A stretch of 64,000 nucleotides of DNA from Phycicoccus sp. Root101 (lineage in GTDB: Bacteria; Actinomycetota; Actinomycetes; Actinomycetales; Dermatophilaceae): positions 62,001 through 126,000 of the forward strand of contig NZ_LMCM01000010.1 in NCBI RefSeq assembly GCF_001426245.1, read 5' to 3'. The position numbers were made by a program, and so were the translations under genes. Shown in pieces: positions 26,679-36,065 of the stretch. Under the pieces are notes generated by a model. It was not told the origin of the DNA. It ran no database searches and saw nothing but the letters and a program-made list of their open reading frames with translations. Within the stretch, counting starts at the first letter, position 1; each line of letters opens with the position of its first letter.

Positions 26679-28556
26679 TCAGAAGGCCGACTCGGGCACG
26701 TCCATGAGGGCGTTGTCGGTGGCCTCGGCGATCGCGCGCTCGGCGGCGATCTTCGGCAGGATCGTGCGGGCGAAGAATGACGCGGCGGCGACCTTGCCCT
26801 GGTAGAAGTCGCGGTCCTTCGCGGACGCGGTGCCGGACTCGAGGGCCTGGTGCGCGACCTCGGCCTGGCGCAGGAGCAGCCAGCCGATGACGAGGTCGCC
26901 GGCGGCGAGCAGCAGCCGGGAGGTGTTCTGGCCGACCTTGTAGAGGTTGGTGACGTCTCCACCGTCCTGGCGCGGGTCGGACTTCATCAGCTCGCCGACC
27001 ATGAACCCGAGGATCCCCTGGACGTCCTCGAGCCCCTTGCCGAGCAGCTCGCGTTCGCGGTCCAGGGTGCCGCCGATGCTCCCGAGGTCCTTGGCGAACT
27101 CCTGGATCTGCATCGCGAGGTAGGACAGGGCCTGAGCCTTGTCCTTGATGATCTTGCGGAAGAAGAAGTCGAGGCCCTGGATCGCCGTCGTGCCTTCGTA
27201 GAGCGTGTCGATCTTGGCGTCGCGGATGTACTGCTCGATCGGGTAGTCCTGCAGGAACCCCGAACCGCCGAGCGTCTGGAGCGACTCGGTGCCGAGGAGG
27301 ACCCAGGCGCGCTCGGACCCGACGCCCTTGACGATCGGCAGCAGCAGGTCGTTGACGCGGCGGGCCGTGTCGGCCGGCGAGTCGGGGGCGATCTCCTCCG
27401 AGCCGCTCTCGAGGAACGCCTGGTCGACGATGTCCTGCTGGGTCGCCGTGTACACGACGAGCGCGCGCAGGCCCTCGGCGTACGCCTTCTGCGTCATGAG
27501 GGAACGGCGCACGTCGGGGTGGTGCGTGATCGTGACGCGAGGCGCGGACTTGTCGGCCTGCTGCGTGAGGTCGGCACCCTGGACGCGCTGCTTCGCGTAG
27601 TCGAGGGCGTTGAGGTAGGCCGTCGACAGGGTCGAGATCGCCTTGGTGCCGACCATCATGCGGGCGTGCTCGATGACACGGAACATCTGGGCGATGCCGT
27701 CGTGGATGTCACCGGTGAGGGTGCCGACCGCCGGCTCCTTCTCGCCGAAGGTGACCTCGCAGGTGGTGGAGACCTTGAGGCCCATCTTGTGCTCGAGGTT
27801 GGTGACGTAGGCGCCGTTGCGCTCGCCCAGCTCCCCGGTCTCGAGGTCCACGTGGAACTTCGGGACGATGAACAGGCTCAGGCCCTTGGTGCCGGGTCCG
27901 GCGCCCTCGGGACGGGCGAGCACGAAGTGGATGACGTTCTCGACCATGTCGGACTCGGCCGAGGTGATGAACCGCTTGACGCCGGTGACGTTCCACGTGC
28001 CGTCACCGTTGTCGGTGGCCTTGGTGCGACCGGCGCCCACGTCGGAACCGGCATCGGGCTCGGTGAGCACCATGGTGCAGTGCCACCCCTTCTCGACGAT
28101 CCACCGGGCGAGCTTCTTCTGCTCGTCGTTGCCGAGGATGTGCAGGAGCTTGGCGAAGGAGTAGGACGCGGCGAACATTGCGATCGCGGGGTTCGCGCCG
28201 AGCACCATCTCGTTCATGGCCCACTTGAGCGACGGCGGGACGACCGTGCCGTCGAGCTCGCCCGGGACGTCGACGGCCCAGAAGCCGGAGTCCGTGTAGG
28301 CGGCGTACGACTTCTTGAAGCTCTCGGGCATCGTCACCGAGAAGGTCTTCGGGTCGTAGACCGGGGGGTTGCGGTCGGCGTCGGTGAAGGACGCGGCGAG
28401 CTCGTTCTCGGACAGCCGCGAGACCTCCTTGAGCATCTCGCGGGCGGTGTCCTCGTCCACCTCGGCGTAGGGGCCGTGGCCCAGGACGTCCTGGCGGCCG
28501 AAGACCTCGAAGAGGTTAAACTCCAGGTCTCGCAGGTTGCTCTTGTAGTGGCCCAT
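26679..28556 (-). CDS. Acyl-CoA dehydrogenase, FadE5-like
   Basis: The 625-residue protein has the acyl-CoA dehydrogenase core plus the extra C-terminal domain of the long FadE5/AidB-like group. It starts [20 protein letters not shown], the usual start of this actinobacterial subfamily. The FAD/substrate signature [19 protein letters not shown] is in the middle domain, and the catalytic glutamate is E454 in [15 protein letters not shown]. It catalyses the first step of fatty acid beta-oxidation for broad chain lengths and delivers electrons to ETF, and so finally to the EtfD-like protein at 46203. It is divergent from the DUF6584-like gene, with a 17-bp palindrome in the shared intergenic region. 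Confidence 0.88.
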   Translation of the reverse strand: MGHYKSNLRDLEFNLFEVFGRQDVLGHGPYAEVDEDTAREMLKEVSRLSENELAASFTDADRNPPVYDPKTFSVTMPESFKKSYAAYTDSGFWAVDVPGELDGTVVPPSLKWAMNEMVLGANPAIAMFAASYSFAKLLHILGNDEQKKLARWIVEKGWHCTMVLTEPDAGSDVGAGRTKATDNGDGTWNVTGVKRFITSAESDMVENVIHFVLARPEGAGPGTKGLSLFIVPKFHVDLETGELGERNGAYVTNLEHKMGLKVSTTCEVTFGEKEPAVGTLTGDIHDGIAQMFRVIEHARMMVGTKAISTLSTAYLNALDYAKQRVQGADLTQQADKSAPRVTITHHPDVRRSLMTQKAYAEGLRALVVYTATQQDIVDQAFLESGSEEIAPDSPADTARRVNDLLLPIVKGVGSERAWVLLGTESLQTLGGSGFLQDYPIEQYIRDAKIDTLYEGTTAIQGLDFFFRKIIKDKAQALSYLAMQIQEFAKDLGSIGGTLDRERELLGKGLEDVQGILGFMVGELMKSDPRQDGGDVTNLYKVGQNTSRLLLAAGDLVIGWLLLRQAEVAHQALESGTASAKDRDFYQGKVAAASFFARTILPKIAAERAIAEATDNALMDVPESAF

Positions 28557-28592
28557 CGCGGGCACCTCCGCACGGTGTCGAACAGCGTTGTC

Positions 28593-28609
28593 CCGACCGT
28601 ACTGGTCGG
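28593..28609. promoter_or_regulatory. Candidate TetR-type operator upstream of fadE
   Basis: CCGACC-GTACT-GGTCGG is a 6+5+6 palindrome 37 bases upstream of the fadE ATG. Size and symmetry resemble operators of TetR-family fatty acid regulators. No regulator gene is adjacent, so the binding protein is unknown. Confidence 0.45.
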
Positions 28610-28704
28610 TAACTTCCATGGTGCTACTGGCGGGTAATGATTGCAACCCCCTGTGGCGAACCCCACCAGAACGGACGATCCGCCGGACGCGGCATACTCG
28701 CGGT

Positions 28705-29232
28705 GTGACTGACCAGAGCCCGACCGAAAGCCGCAGCAGCGCCGCCGATGCTGTCGTGACCAGCGCGCGGGCCGACCTCGAGGCCGGACGGGAGTGGAAG
28801 GCCCGGGACGTGCTCGTCGGTCACGTGGCTGGCACCTACGACCCTGAGGCCCTCGCCCTGCTCGGTGACGTCCACGCAGCGATGCGGGACCTGCCGTCGG
28901 CCGGCGCCGCCTGGTTCGGCACCAACCGTCGTGGTGCCGATGTCGACGCCGCCGTGGACGCCTGGCGCGACCGGCACGCCGACAACTTCGTGCAGATGTG
29001 GCACAGCCTGCCGCGGTCCGTCCGCGACCACGAGGGCAACAAGCGGGTCGACGCGCTGCGCCGCCGCGTCGAGAAGGACCAGCCTGCCGCCGGTCTCGAT
29101 GCCGCCGAGGGGGACAGCGAGGGCGGCGTCGACACCGCCGTGATCATCGCCGTCGCCGTGGGCATCCTGTTCGTCATCTGCGCGGTGATCGGGTTCGTGA
29201 CGCTGCTGAGCTGGCTCGTCCCCGGTGTCTGA
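28705..29232 (+). CDS. DUF6584-like protein with C-terminal membrane helix
   Basis: The 175-residue product has a helical N-terminal domain ([20 protein letters not shown]..., about residues 15-110) resembling DUF6584, where the sequence [20 protein letters not shown] looks like a TPR-type helix pair. A Gly/Asp linker leads to one C-terminal transmembrane helix ([20 protein letters not shown]). It is therefore probably a cytoplasmic domain anchored by its tail. The function is unknown. The GTG at 28705 is chosen because upstream codons lie in the fadE promoter. Its end overlaps the next gene by eight bases. Confidence 0.65.
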   Translation: MTDQSPTESRSSAADAVVTSARADLEAGREWKARDVLVGHVAGTYDPEALALLGDVHAAMRDLPSAGAAWFGTNRRGADVDAAVDAWRDRHADNFVQMWHSLPRSVRDHEGNKRVDALRRRVEKDQPAAGLDAAEGDSEGGVDTAVIIAVAVGILFVICAVIGFVTLLSWLVPGV

Positions 29233-29947
29233 GCCGGTCCGCCCCGGCCCGCCCGGTTCGCTCGGTTCGCTCGGCGAGCAGGAGTATGGCGCCCGCGCCG
29301 CCCTCGTCGCGAAGGTGGCCTCCCTCGTGCCCCAGCCCGTGGGCGACGACTGCGTCAGGGTGGGCGTGGACGGGGTCGATGGAGCGGGGAAGACGGTCTT
29401 CGCCGCCGAGCTGGCCGGTGCCCTGCGCGACCTCGGTCGGCCTGTGGTTGAGCTCTCCGTCGACGGCTGGCACCGGGTGCGGGCGGAGCGTTACCGCCGT
29501 GGCAGGACGTCACCCGAGGGGTTCTGGCTCGACTCGTTCGACTATCACCGGCTGCTCGCCGAGGCGCTGGTCCCGTTGGGCCGCAACGGTTCTCGTCAGT
29601 ATCGACCAGCCGGGCACGACGTCGTGACCGACGAGGTCCTGCAGGGTCCGCTCCACGTGGCGCCGGCTGGTGCCGTCGCCGTGGTCGACGGGCTGTTCCT
29701 GCACCGGGACGAGCTCGAGGGCGCCTTCGACTTCACGATCTTTGTCGAGGTGCCGTTCGAGGTGTCGGCGGCGCGGATGGCGGTGCGCGACGGGTCGCCC
29801 CCCGACCCGGCGCACCCGGAGCTGCGCCGCTACGTCGAGGCCCAGCGCACCTACTTCGCGCAGCGTTCTCCGTGGGAACGCGCTGACCTCGTGGTCGACA
29901 ACAGCGACCTCGAGCACCCGGTGCTCGTCGAGTCAGCCCGCGACTGA
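29225..29947 (+). CDS. Uridine kinase-like P-loop NTPase
   Basis: The 240-residue product has Walker A GVDGAGKT near residue 55, followed by LSVDGWHRVRAERY and FDYHRLLAEALVPLG, the layout of the uridine kinase/phosphoribulokinase-like group in actinobacteria. VVDGLFLHRDEL is the Walker B-like strand. It may phosphorylate a nucleoside or sugar; the substrate is not certain. The GTG start overlaps the DUF6584-like stop, so both are co-translated. Its 3' end overlaps the convergent DUF3626 gene by 15 bases. Confidence 0.75.
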   Translation: MSEPVRPGPPGSLGSLGEQEYGARAALVAKVASLVPQPVGDDCVRVGVDGVDGAGKTVFAAELAGALRDLGRPVVELSVDGWHRVRAERYRRGRTSPEGFWLDSFDYHRLLAEALVPLGRNGSRQYRPAGHDVVTDEVLQGPLHVAPAGAVAVVDGLFLHRDELEGAFDFTIFVEVPFEVSAARMAVRDGSPPDPAHPELRRYVEAQRTYFAQRSPWERADLVVDNSDLEHPVLVESARD

Positions 29948-30808
29948 GGGCCCTGCGTCGGCGGAGTCAGGGGCGCCGAATCGAGCGAGGTGGTGCCACA
30001 CCTGCTTGAGCGCCTGCCGGTCGTGCCGTTCGGTCGCCGCCGCGTGACCGATGACGTCGGGGGTGAGCCACCCTTCGACGGCGACCCGCTCGGCGAGCGC
30101 GACGACGTGCTCGCCGCGGTACTCCGGACGGGCGCGGACGACGTCGAGGCCCAGCCGGAAACCGTCGTGCCACTCGACCGTGAGCGGAAGGTCCCTCGCC
30201 GCCGACTCGACCGCGGTCCCCCGGAACGACGGGTCGAGCACCAGTGCGTCGACGTCCCGGGCGAGGTCCACGACGCCGTGCACGTGCGCCTCGACATAGC
30301 TGTCGAGGTCGTCGGTCATCCCGCTCGCAAGGTCGGCGTCCGCACGAGTCGCCAGGTCGAAGTGGTCGGCGGTCGCGAAGAGGTCGGGCTCGAAGACGGA
30401 GTCCGGGTAGCAGAACGTGGTCCGGGCCAACGATTCCCGGGTCAGGCGCAGGTGGGCCGATCCGAACCGGGGAGCTCCGCCGACCGCCCGCCGACGATGG
30501 TTGAGCGCGCCATACCTGGGCCGCTCGCGGTCCGGTGCCTCGGCGTACGCGCCGCCGAAGATGCGCTGCTCCCAGCGCCAGCGGGCGCCTCCCGGGTGGG
30601 CGGTGAGGCCGCCGTTGCCCGTGCCCGTCTCGAACTGGGAGCGGTAGGTGCCGGCAGCGGCCATCGCCCGCAGGATCGGCGTGCCGCGGAAGTCGCGGTC
30701 CGGGTGGAAGTTGAGGGTGACCCGGAGCTCGGTGTCGAGCGGCTCGCCCACCGCCGAACGCTCCACGTGGGCGACGGCAGCCGCTGCCCACCGCGACAGC
30801 CCGGTCAT
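29933..30808 (-). CDS. DUF3626 domain-containing protein
   Basis: The 291-residue protein matches DUF3626 by its characteristic stretches LRVTLNFHPDRDF near residue 30, YRSQFETGTGNGGLTAHPGG near 55, and GSAHLRLTRESLARTTFCYPDS near 115. The conserved His, Asp and Arg residues suggest an enzyme, possibly ADP-ribosyltransferase-like as proposed for some related families, but the reaction is unknown. It begins one base after the lipoprotein stop (TAA then ATG), so the two form an operon. It is convergent with the kinase. Confidence 0.78.
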   Translation of the reverse strand: MTGLSRWAAAAVAHVERSAVGEPLDTELRVTLNFHPDRDFRGTPILRAMAAAGTYRSQFETGTGNGGLTAHPGGARWRWEQRIFGGAYAEAPDRERPRYGALNHRRRAVGGAPRFGSAHLRLTRESLARTTFCYPDSVFEPDLFATADHFDLATRADADLASGMTDDLDSYVEAHVHGVVDLARDVDALVLDPSFRGTAVESAARDLPLTVEWHDGFRLGLDVVRARPEYRGEHVVALAERVAVEGWLTPDVIGHAAATERHDRQALKQVWHHLARFGAPDSADAGPSVAG

Positions 30809-31312
30809 TTAGCTCGGGTCGGGCAGGCAGACGACGACCGGCGCGTAGGCGGGGTCGTACGCGATGTCGTGGGCGGGTTCGGCGGTGGACCACTGGGAGG
30901 CGGCGCCGTCGACCGCCAGGACGGGGGAGGCGAAGTCCGCGGCGCGAGGATCCTGCGCTGTCGCCCAGATGCCGAGGGCTCCTTCGCCTGTTCCCGCAGG
31001 CCCGCCGAAGGCGCCCACCACGAGCCACATCCCGGAGTCCACGTCCCGCTGCGCGCCGGCCCGGGTCACGGTGTTGTTCTCGCCCTTGTCTCGGACGACG
31101 CGGTCGACAGCCTTCAGAGCAGCCTTCGACACGGTGACGCAGGGTTCCGCCGGTGCGGGTGGAGTGCTCGTGGTGGAGGCGGTGGGGCTGGCTACCGGGT
31201 GGCTCCCGGCGTTCGCGGATGCATCGAGGTCGATGACCTCCGCTCCGAACGCCGAGCACCCGCTCAGGACCAGAACTGCAGTCGCCCCCGCGACCCACCC
31301 CCATGTGCGCAT
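30809..31312 (-). CDS. Putative lipoprotein
   Basis: The 167-residue product starts with a signal peptide ending in the lipobox LSGC (residues 16-19), followed by a Ser/Thr/Pro linker and a domain of about 110 residues with two cysteines (PCVTVSKAALKAV and VVVCLPDPS) likely forming a disulphide. It is probably anchored to the outer face of the membrane. No family is recognised. It is the first gene of a two-gene unit with DUF3626, the stop and next start being directly adjacent. Confidence 0.7.
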   Translation of the reverse strand: MRTWGWVAGATAVLVLSGCSAFGAEVIDLDASANAGSHPVASPTASTTSTPPAPAEPCVTVSKAALKAVDRVVRDKGENNTVTRAGAQRDVDSGMWLVVGAFGGPAGTGEGALGIWATAQDPRAADFASPVLAVDGAASQWSTAEPAHDIAYDPAYAPVVVCLPDPS

Positions 31313-31457
31313 GTCTGGAGGTTACCGATTGACCCGGTGGAGCGTGGTCGTCCGCGCATCGGCCCGTTCGGGGGAGGTCGTGCAGGGCCAGGCGCTGGAA
31401 GGATCTGCGCCGGATCGGCCCGAGGGGGTCCGACCGCGACAGACCCGAAGGAACGAC

Positions 31458-31763
31458 ATGCCCCTGCCACGCCCGACGCCCTCGACGTCGCCCAGGATCG
31501 AGCCAACGTGGTGGGCTCCGATCGCCCTGATCTGCGTGTTCGGCTTCTACGCCCCCATCGTGGTCCTCGAGGCCACCCAGCGCGGGACCATCCTCGAGCC
31601 TTGGGTCTGCGTCGTCGGTCTCGGAGCGGCGGTGATGGCGATTCGTCACGAGCGTCGCCCCGGTTGGAAGGTGGTGGCGATCCTGGCAGGGCTGTTCCAC
31701 GTGGTCGTCGTGGGCGTCTTCCTCTTCCTCGGCGCCCTCATGCGTGGATGGGTCTCGCCCTGA
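31458..31763 (+). CDS. Small membrane protein of 101 residues
   Basis: The product has three hydrophobic segments (about residues 19-40, 48-62 and 70-95) after a Pro-rich start. GAAGGAACGAC before the ATG at 31458 supports this start over in-frame codons further upstream. No family is recognised. It stands between a divergent lipoprotein gene and succinate-semialdehyde dehydrogenase; the 100 bases after it hold a small 6-bp hairpin at 31829-31846 and the likely promoter of the dehydrogenase. Confidence 0.6.
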   Translation: MPLPRPTPSTSPRIEPTWWAPIALICVFGFYAPIVVLEATQRGTILEPWVCVVGLGAAVMAIRHERRPGWKVVAILAGLFHVVVVGVFLFLGALMRGWVSP

Positions 31764-31863
31764 TCAGTGGCCGGGGCGCCTCGGCACGATCCGGGCACCT
31801 CGGCAGGGCACGGCCCGAGGAGATAGTTTCGGGAGGAGAGTCCCGAGCAACAGGAGAAGTGCG

Positions 31864-33258
31864 ATGAGCGACACCCAGACCTCCCCCACCTACGCGATCA
31901 CCAACCCGGCCACCGGTGAGGTGGAGAAGACGTTTGACACGGCGACCGACGAGCAGGTCGAGGCTGCGCTCGCCGCCGCCCACGCGGCATACACGTCGTG
32001 GAAGGACGTGCCGATCGAGGAGCGGGCCAAGGTCGTGCACCGGATCGCGGAGCTGTTCGTCGAGCGCAAGGACGAGCTGGGCGCGATCGCCACCCGCGAG
32101 ATGGGCAAGCCGCTGAGCGAGGCCATCGGCGAGGCGGAGTTCTGCGGGGAGATCTTCGACTACTTCGCGAACGAGGGCCCGACCCTGGCCGCGGACCAGC
32201 CGATCAAGACGTTCTCCGGCGGCAAGGCGGTCGTGCAGAAGCTCCCGATCGGAGCGCTGCTCGGGATCATGCCGTGGAACTACCCCTTCTACCAGATCGC
32301 CCGGTTCGCGGCCCCGAACCTGATGCTGGGCAACACGATCATCCTCAAGCACGCCGAGTCGGTGCCCGGTTCCGCGCTCGCCGTCGAGCAGATCATGAAG
32401 GACGCAGGACTGCCCGAGGGTGCCTACGTCAACGTGTTCGCGGACCACGGGCAGATCGAGACGATCATCGCCGACCCGCGGATCGCGGGCGTCTCGCTGA
32501 CGGGATCGGAGCGTGCGGGCGCGGTCGTCGCCTCGATCGCGGGCAAGAACCTCAAGAAGTGCGTGCTCGAGCTCGGTGGCTCGGACCCGTACGTCATCCT
32601 CGACACCGACGACGCGGCTGCTGCGGCCGACACCGCGTGGGAGACCCGGATCAGCAACACCGGCCAGGCCTGCAACTCCAACAAGCGGATGATCGTCATG
32701 GACGACGTGTTCGACGACTTCGTGGCCCGGCTCACGGAGCACGCGATCGACCTCCGCCCCGGCGACCCGGCGGCCGAGGAGGAGGGGACGTTCGCGCCGC
32801 TCTCGTCGCGCAAGGCCGCCGAGACCCTCGCCGAGCAGGTCAAGGACGCGGTCGACAAGGGCGCCACCCTGCACGCCGGCGGCGTCCTGAGCGACGGTCC
32901 CGCGGCGTACTACTCGCCCGCCGTCCTCACCGGCATCACCAAGGAGATGCGCGCCTACCGCGAGGAGCTCTTCGGCCCGGTCGCGGTCGTCTACAAGGTG
33001 ACCGGCGACGAGGAGGCCCTCGAGCTCGCCAACGACACGCAGTACGGCCTCGGCGGCGCGGTGTTCAGCAAGGACCCGGAGCGTGCCATGAAGATCGCGC
33101 AGCGTCTCGAGGTCGGCATGTCCAACGTCAACACCCCGGCCGGTGAGGGCGCCGAGGTGCCGTTCGGCGGGGTCAAGCGCAGCGGCTTCGGTCGCGAGCT
33201 CGGCCCGCTCGGCATGGAGGAGTTCGTCAACAAGCGGATGTTCTACGTCGCCGACTGA
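31864..33258 (+). CDS. gabD: NAD(P)-dependent succinate-semialdehyde dehydrogenase
   Basis: The 464-residue protein is a soluble aldehyde dehydrogenase. It has the cofactor region GIMPWNYPFYQIARFAAPN, the general base E236 in LELGGSDP and the nucleophile C270 in TGQACNSNKR, followed by EELFGPVAVVYKV. The lack of an N-terminal extension, the short length and the KRSGFGRELGPLGMEEFVN end fit the succinate-semialdehyde dehydrogenase group (GabD2/Sad). It converts succinate semialdehyde to succinate in GABA breakdown. GGAGAAGTGCG precedes the ATG. The next gene starts one base after its stop. Confidence 0.82.
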   Translation: MSDTQTSPTYAITNPATGEVEKTFDTATDEQVEAALAAAHAAYTSWKDVPIEERAKVVHRIAELFVERKDELGAIATREMGKPLSEAIGEAEFCGEIFDYFANEGPTLAADQPIKTFSGGKAVVQKLPIGALLGIMPWNYPFYQIARFAAPNLMLGNTIILKHAESVPGSALAVEQIMKDAGLPEGAYVNVFADHGQIETIIADPRIAGVSLTGSERAGAVVASIAGKNLKKCVLELGGSDPYVILDTDDAAAAADTAWETRISNTGQACNSNKRMIVMDDVFDDFVARLTEHAIDLRPGDPAAEEEGTFAPLSSRKAAETLAEQVKDAVDKGATLHAGGVLSDGPAAYYSPAVLTGITKEMRAYREELFGPVAVVYKVTGDEEALELANDTQYGLGGAVFSKDPERAMKIAQRLEVGMSNVNTPAGEGAEVPFGGVKRSGFGRELGPLGMEEFVNKRMFYVAD

Positions 33259-33259
33259 C

Positions 33260-33775
33260 GTGATCCTCCCGTCGGTCAGGGATCCCCGCTTCGTCACCAT
33301 CCGGCGAGGCGGGACCCTGACCGACGAGCACCACCACCTGCTGGCGCTGTGGGCGGCTGACTGCGCGGAGCATGTGCTCCCGCTGTTCGAGTCGCAGTTA
33401 CCGGACGACCCCAGACCGCGGGCGGCCATCGAGGCCGCCCGCGCCTGGGCGCGCGGGGAGCTGCCGATGATGAGGACCCGCGCTGTGGGCGGCCACGCGA
33501 TGGGAGCCGCCCGGCCCCTCGTCGGGGCACCACGCTTCGCCGCGTATGCCGCCGGGCAGGCGGCCGTCGTCGCCCACGTCGCCGAGCACGACCTCGGGGC
33601 AGCGGCCTACGCGATCAAGGCCGTTCGGGCGTCGGTGCCTGCCGGGTCGGCCGACGAGGCAGGTTGGCGCGAGTGCGCGTGGCAGCGCGAGCGGCTGCCG
33701 TCGGCGATCCGGGGGCTCGTCCTCGAGGACCAGGCTCGGCGCAACGAGATCTGCTGGAACGTGTTCGTCGACTGA
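33260..33775 (+). CDS. Imm-5-like putative immunity protein
   Basis: The 171-residue protein resembles the Imm-5-like family: HHHLLALWAADCAEHVLPLF near residue 24, RAAIEAARAWARGEL near 55 and GHAMGAARPLVGAPRFAAYAAGQAAV near 75 give the all-helical pattern with conserved Ala-Ala-Arg segments. Family members were predicted as immunity proteins of polymorphic toxin systems, yet no toxin gene is near, so the role here is open. The GTG at 33260 follows the dehydrogenase stop with only one base between, pointing to co-transcription. It ends 24 bases before the MOSC gene. Confidence 0.7.
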   Translation: MILPSVRDPRFVTIRRGGTLTDEHHHLLALWAADCAEHVLPLFESQLPDDPRPRAAIEAARAWARGELPMMRTRAVGGHAMGAARPLVGAPRFAAYAAGQAAVVAHVAEHDLGAAAYAIKAVRASVPAGSADEAGWRECAWQRERLPSAIRGLVLEDQARRNEICWNVFVD

Positions 33776-33799
33776 CCCCGGCCGTGCGAGGGTGCACAG

Positions 33800-34546
33800 A
33801 TGCGTGTCCAACGGGTCGGTTTCGCCGCCATCAAGGGGACCCGTCACCTGACCCGGTCGTCGGTCCACCTGACGGCCGACGGTGCCGAGGGCGACCGCAG
33901 GTTCGCGATCGTCGACCCGGCCACCCACCACGTGCTGCGGACCGTGGCCCACCCGTCGCTCGCCCGGGTCGAGGCTCGGGTGGACGCAGATCTGCTCACC
34001 CTGCAGTTCCCTGACGGCACAGCGTTCTCGGGCTCGACGGATCGGACCGGGGCGCCCGTTACTGGTGACTACTGGGGTCGCCCTGTGCTGCTCCACCCCC
34101 TCGACGGGGCGCTGGCCGCGTGCCTCTCCTCAGCCCTGGGGCGCCCAGCCACGCTGTGTGCCTCCGATCCCGGTCAGGTCGTGTGGGGCGCACCCGTCTC
34201 CGTCGTCACGACCGGCGCCCTCCACCAGCTCGAGCACGCCCTTCGAGCAGCTGGCCAGGACGTCCCGACGGACCTGGCCGAACGGTTCAGGGCGACCATG
34301 ACGCTCGAGGCGGCCTCGGATCCAATGCCGGGGAGTCGCCTGCAGGTCGGTGCGGCGGTGATCGAGATCGTCGGCGCGATCGACCGGTGCGCCGTCGTGG
34401 ACGCAGATCCGCGGACCGGCCTACGCGCTGGCGGTCTACTGGCAGCGCTGGCCCGCCCCGACGGGCCGCCGCTGTTCGGCCTCGGTGCGCGGGTCGTCGA
34501 GCCCGGGACGGTCGTCCCGGGCGACCGGGTCGTCGTGATGCCCTGA
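33800..34546 (+). CDS. MOSC domain-containing protein
   Basis: The 248-residue product has an N-terminal beta-barrel region (MRVQRVGFAAIKGTRHL, EGDRRFAIVD) and a C-terminal MOSC domain with SVVTTGALHQLE and GAAVIEIVGAIDRCAVVDAD, where the Cys is the expected molybdenum ligand. It would bind molybdenum cofactor and may act like mARC/YcbX-type reductases on N-oxygenated compounds or base analogues. The match is clear for the domain but not for the substrate. A tRNA gene on the other strand follows directly. Confidence 0.8.
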   Translation: MRVQRVGFAAIKGTRHLTRSSVHLTADGAEGDRRFAIVDPATHHVLRTVAHPSLARVEARVDADLLTLQFPDGTAFSGSTDRTGAPVTGDYWGRPVLLHPLDGALAACLSSALGRPATLCASDPGQVVWGAPVSVVTTGALHQLEHALRAAGQDVPTDLAERFRATMTLEAASDPMPGSRLQVGAAVIEIVGAIDRCAVVDADPRTGLRAGGLLAALARPDGPPLFGLGARVVEPGTVVPGDRVVVMP

Positions 34547-34550
34547 CGCG

Positions 34551-34624
34551 TGGAGCCGGTGACGAGAATCGAACTCGCGTGTCCAGCTTGGGAAGCTGGC
34601 GCTCTACCATTGAGCTACACCGGC
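34551..34624 (-). tRNA. tRNA-Gly(CCC)
   Basis: The reverse strand folds into a full cloverleaf: acceptor GCCGGTG/CACCGGC, D-arm TAGCTCAATGGTAGAGC, anticodon stem CCAGC/GCTGG with loop TTCCCAA (anticodon CCC at 34590-34592), and the T arm GTTCGATTC. The discriminator is U and the 3' CCA is encoded in the genome. Confidence 0.93.
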
Positions 34625-34718
34625 GCACGCCGCCCCGAAAGGGCGACGCGGCAGGCAGTCTAACCGACGCCACGCGGCATACCGGACACCCCGTCGCCGG
34701 GGGTCGTACGCTCCACTC

Positions 34719-35966
34719 GTGAGCGCCCTCAACCTCATCCCGCTGGTCCGCCGCATGGGACCGCGGGACCCGCACGAGGCGCACCGCGTCGCCTCGCCGC
34801 TCGAGCTGTTCTTCGACCTCGTGTTCGTCGTCGCCATCGCGAGCGCAGCCGCCGAGCTGCACCACGGGCTGTCGGCGGCGCACTACGAGGCGATCCCGGG
34901 CTTCGTCCTCGTCTTCTTCGCGATCTGGTGGGCGTGGATGAACTACGCCTGGTTCGCCTCGGCCTACGACTGCGACGACGTGGTCTACCGCCTGCTCACC
35001 TTCGCGATCATGGCCGGCTCGCTGCTGCTGGCGGCGGGGGTGCCGGACCTGTTCGACGACGGGCAGTCGGTCGCCGTCGTGACGGGGTATGCCGTGATGC
35101 GCCTCGCGATGGTCGCGCTCTGGCTGCGCGTGGCCAGGGGCGACACCCCCCACCGAACCACCGCCATGACGTACGCCGTCGGTATCACCGTCGTCCAGGT
35201 CCTGTGGATCGCGCGGCTCGCCCTGCACGGCGACGGCGTGCTCTACCTGACGTTCGGTCTGCTCGTCCTCGCCGAGATCACCGTCCCGGTGGTCGCCGAA
35301 CAGCGAGGTGGGGCAACGCCGTTCCACCCGCACCACATCGCCGAGCGGTACGGCCTGTTCACGATCATCGTCCTCGGCGAGGTCATCCTCGCCAGCGTCC
35401 AGGCGATCCAGGGCGTCCTCGCCAAGCCCGTCGTCGAGGGCAGCAACGCCGGCCACGCGGTCGGGCCGGCCGCGGAGGGTGGAGGTGGTCAGGGGCTGAC
35501 CCCGGGGCTGGTGATGCTCGCGGTCGGAGGACTGCTCATCGTGTTCTCCCTGTGGTGGCTGTACTTCAAGCGCGAGCACGTCGACCTCATCGGCCAGGGC
35601 CGCACGATGACGTGGGTCTTCTCCTACGCCCACGTGTTCGTCTTCGCGGCAGTCGCGGCCGTGGGTGCGGGTCTGGCAGCGGCGGTCGACGTCGTGGAGC
35701 ACGATGCCGTCGCGTCGTCGCGGGCGATCGCCTTCGCCCTCGCCGTGCCCATCGCCGTCTACGCCATGGTCCTCGCGGCCCTCCACGCCGGAGCCGACCA
35801 CGACCCGCGCACCGCGGTGCCGGCCGTCGCGCTGTCGGTCGTCGTCCTCGGGGTCGCCGTCGTCGGGCCCGACATGCCGCTGGCCGTCCTCCTCATCGGC
35901 CTGGCCATGGCCGGTGCAGTCGCCCAGCACGTCGTCGTCGCCCAGCGCCGCCTCGCCGCGGCCTGA
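34719..35966 (+). CDS. ltrA: Low temperature requirement protein A (LtrA) family membrane protein
   Basis: The 415-residue protein has about ten to twelve membrane helices and the LtrA signatures SPLELFFDLVFVVAIA near residue 26, ERYGLFTIIVLGEVILA near residue 208 and LWWLYFKREH near 280. The name comes from Listeria, where a mutant grew poorly in the cold; the molecular role is not known. It begins with GTG at 34719 and appears monocistronic, between a tRNA gene and dcd. Confidence 0.85.
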   Translation: MSALNLIPLVRRMGPRDPHEAHRVASPLELFFDLVFVVAIASAAAELHHGLSAAHYEAIPGFVLVFFAIWWAWMNYAWFASAYDCDDVVYRLLTFAIMAGSLLLAAGVPDLFDDGQSVAVVTGYAVMRLAMVALWLRVARGDTPHRTTAMTYAVGITVVQVLWIARLALHGDGVLYLTFGLLVLAEITVPVVAEQRGGATPFHPHHIAERYGLFTIIVLGEVILASVQAIQGVLAKPVVEGSNAGHAVGPAAEGGGGQGLTPGLVMLAVGGLLIVFSLWWLYFKREHVDLIGQGRTMTWVFSYAHVFVFAAVAAVGAGLAAAVDVVEHDAVASSRAIAFALAVPIAVYAMVLAALHAGADHDPRTAVPAVALSVVVLGVAVVGPDMPLAVLLIGLAMAGAVAQHVVVAQRRLAAA

Positions 35967-36065
35967 CCACCCCGCCTTGCCGCGGCCTGCCAACCGGCAG
36001 CGCTGGGGCCGCCGCGGGCTGGCGAACCCGGCCACGCGCCATACCTCGGGCGTTAGTCTCTCCCC

